Of a stretch of 64,000 nt of DNA, positions 62,525 to 64,000 are shown piece by piece. The notes below the pieces were generated by a model, which was given only the letters and a program-made list of their open reading frames with translations, was not told the DNA's origin and did no database searches. Every line of letters starts with the position of its first letter. Position 1 is the first letter of the stretch. The translations under genes and the position numbers were made by a program. This stretch comes from Photobacterium iliopiscarium (GTDB lineage Bacteria; Pseudomonadota; Gammaproteobacteria; Enterobacterales; Vibrionaceae), in the NCBI RefSeq assembly GCF_003026395.1, contig NZ_PYOO01000004.1:62001-126000 (forward strand), given 5' to 3'.

Positions 62525-64000
62525 ATGCCACATAAGATATTAAAGCTTTCTACACTTGCTATTTTAATTGCCGGTGCGTCACAAGCGAGTGCTGCTGTAT
62601 ATACTGTTGTGCCTGTTGCAAATGCTGATAGTGCAGGTGTTAAGCAACTCGCGAGTCAAGATTATTTTGCAGAAGCTCAAGCTAACGCAAACAGTACGCC
62701 GATCACTGTATCAAGTACTGGGATTAAGCCATCAGCTGAGAATGCTAACTGTTTTACCGGTACTGATTGTGTTGCTGATGATTACACTGTAACAGGTGTT
62801 GCGCGTCGTGGTACAGAAGGTACACCGATTGCAGACGTCACACCGTATAATGAAAATAGCCAAGAGGTCGTGAGTCAATATGAATTGCGACGCTATTGCG
62901 ATAATAATTTAGGTTATGGTACCTGTGATGTTTGGTCCGAGAGTCAATTTTTTGGTCTTAATTATACTGATGATGACGAATGGAATGGTCAAGGCGTAGG
63001 TGGCTTACAGAAAAAACAAGCGGCTTGGGTTAATGGCTATCATTCTAATGCTCAAGGTTTAGTTAATGGTGCGCCTGTAAATACTTTTGCGACTGATGTT
63101 GCAAACTATGGCGGTACTCAAAAAGCCAATCTTGGTGATATTATTGCAAACACTACAGATACTCTTGTAAAGGGCACTGTAGGGACTGATTTTGTTTATG
63201 GTATTACGTCATCATCACTATTTAAAAATGCATCTGGCATGCCTAGAGCGTTTGAAAAGCGTGGTTTTGTTAATACAAATGGTCAGTCTGTTCAATTAGC
63301 ACCTGTAACAACATCAAATGTGCTTGTTTCTAATATGGGACAGACACTAGCAAATGATGCTGTTGTTATGAAAAACGATAAGCTACTTGTTGTTGGTTCA
63401 TCATCTTATGCGGCAAGTTTTTTTGCTAAAGATAGTAATGGTAAAGATCGTGAAGACGAGAATAAATTACCAAGTTCTGATGACATCCTAAATAATGGGT
63501 CACACCCGCTTAATTTTAAAACAATGAAGCAGTGTGCGACTAATGCCTCTGATAATCTGTATGCGAATTGGGAATGTCAATTTAGTACGTTTGCAAACGA
63601 AGCTGCATATTGGCTGGTGGATACTGATGGCACTGTAACATCTCATGCTATTTCTGCGGGAAGCGGTGATAATCGTGATGGTTTAGCTGTTATTGATAAA
63701 GACAATGATTCACTATCATTCCAAGCATCAGCACAAGCAGTAGCATTAGATACGAATGGTGATCCCATTGCTGTTGGTTATTCAACGGCAGATGTTAGAG
63801 ATGATTACTATGCGATGCAAGCAGCATACTTTACTGCGAAATCGGCTGATTTAACGTCATGGACACGCACTTTAATACCTGGATTAGATATTAAGCCTGG
63901 TGATGATCGTGACTTTACTTACACTATTGCAAATGGCGTTAATAGTAAGTCTGTGATTGTAGGTGATGCAAAAGGTAATGGTGAGAAACCACAACGTGCA
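62525..64000 (+). CDS. DUF3466 family exported protein, cut by the window edge
   Basis: The frame opens at ATG 62525 after AAAGGAA and stays open to the edge (492 codons seen). It begins with a signal peptide (LSTLAILIAGASQASA) and continues with the DUF3466 pattern of repeated strands around short words such as VVKNDKLLVVGSS-like MKNDKLLVVGSSSYA, GFVNTNGQSVQL, AVALDTNGDPIAVGYST and VNSKSVIVGDAKGNG, with Cys pairs in RRYCDNNLGYGTCDVW and KQCATNASDN. The family is usually about 580-620 residues with a C-terminal sorting signal, which is not visible here. Located after uup as in other Vibrionaceae. Confidence 0.88.
   Translation, partial: MPHKILKLSTLAILIAGASQASAAVYTVVPVANADSAGVKQLASQDYFAEAQANANSTPITVSSTGIKPSAENANCFTGTDCVADDYTVTGVARRGTEGTPIADVTPYNENSQEVVSQYELRRYCDNNLGYGTCDVWSESQFFGLNYTDDDEWNGQGVGGLQKKQAAWVNGYHSNAQGLVNGAPVNTFATDVANYGGTQKANLGDIIANTTDTLVKGTVGTDFVYGITSSSLFKNASGMPRAFEKRGFVNTNGQSVQLAPVTTSNVLVSNMGQTLANDAVVMKNDKLLVVGSSSYAASFFAKDSNGKDREDENKLPSSDDILNNGSHPLNFKTMKQCATNASDNLYANWECQFSTFANEAAYWLVDTDGTVTSHAISAGSGDNRDGLAVIDKDNDSLSFQASAQAVALDTNGDPIAVGYSTADVRDDYYAMQAAYFTAKSADLTSWTRTLIPGLDIKPGDDRDFTYTIANGVNSKSVIVGDAKGNGEKPQRA

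Overview
The window looks like a chromosomal segment of a Photobacterium-type member of the Vibrionaceae. It has low GC, and a housekeeping order typical of that family (pepN, a DUF2835 gene, pyrD, zapC, rlmL, uup, a DUF3466 gene; and letA-letB, msrC, proQ, prc). It also carries a thermolabile-haemolysin-like GDSL lipase, and one gene cassette bounded by a Vibrio-type attC site. The genus is inferred from gene order and protein style only; no rRNA or tRNA gene was seen.

Layout. 1-12 kb is ordinary chromosome: an HPF-like ribosome factor, a methyltransferase, rsuA, a lipoprotein, ygbA with a candidate NsrR operator, tpm, purT with a PurR-like operator, an EamA transporter, cdd with a CRP site, yohJ-yohK, a ToxR-like membrane regulator and sbcB. 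About 12.3-22 kb is a decayed accessory island. It holds two 3' fragments of one integrase, an intact alpA plus a broken copy of its 3' end, and a Rha-family phage gene broken by a frameshift and a stop. Set among these remnants are cargo genes of a defence-like kind: a SMEK-domain protein in an integron cassette, a SAMHD1-like HD phosphohydrolase, an unknown protein with one C-terminal membrane helix, and a tight two-gene pair of a zinc-ribbon NA37 protein and a multi-helix membrane protein. The pair is the best candidate here for an undescribed system.

22.6-38.4 kb is a variable metabolic and regulatory zone. It contains an L-lactate dehydrogenase gene interrupted by one in-frame TGA, a TetR regulator and short-chain dehydrogenase that share an operator motif (with a perfect 548-bp tandem duplication of the dehydrogenase 3' end), the GDSL lipase, a small secreted repeat peptide, a second TetR gene beside a decayed DUF417 gene, two HAD phosphatase paralogues flanking a one-helix microprotein, a DHA2-type MFS exporter, GNAT enzymes, an EF-P-like factor and two cold-shock genes.

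38.6-64 kb is again core: rsmF, the LetB/LetA lipid-transport pair next to an ABC exporter, msrC, proQ-prc (close-packed), pncB, pepN, pyrD with a start-site-switching style leader, zapC followed by nine perfect copies of an 8-bp repeat, the rlmL/glutaredoxin-like/uup cluster, and a DUF3466 surface or secreted protein that runs off the right edge. Most terminators are plain hairpins with T tracts, and several between convergent genes work in both directions.
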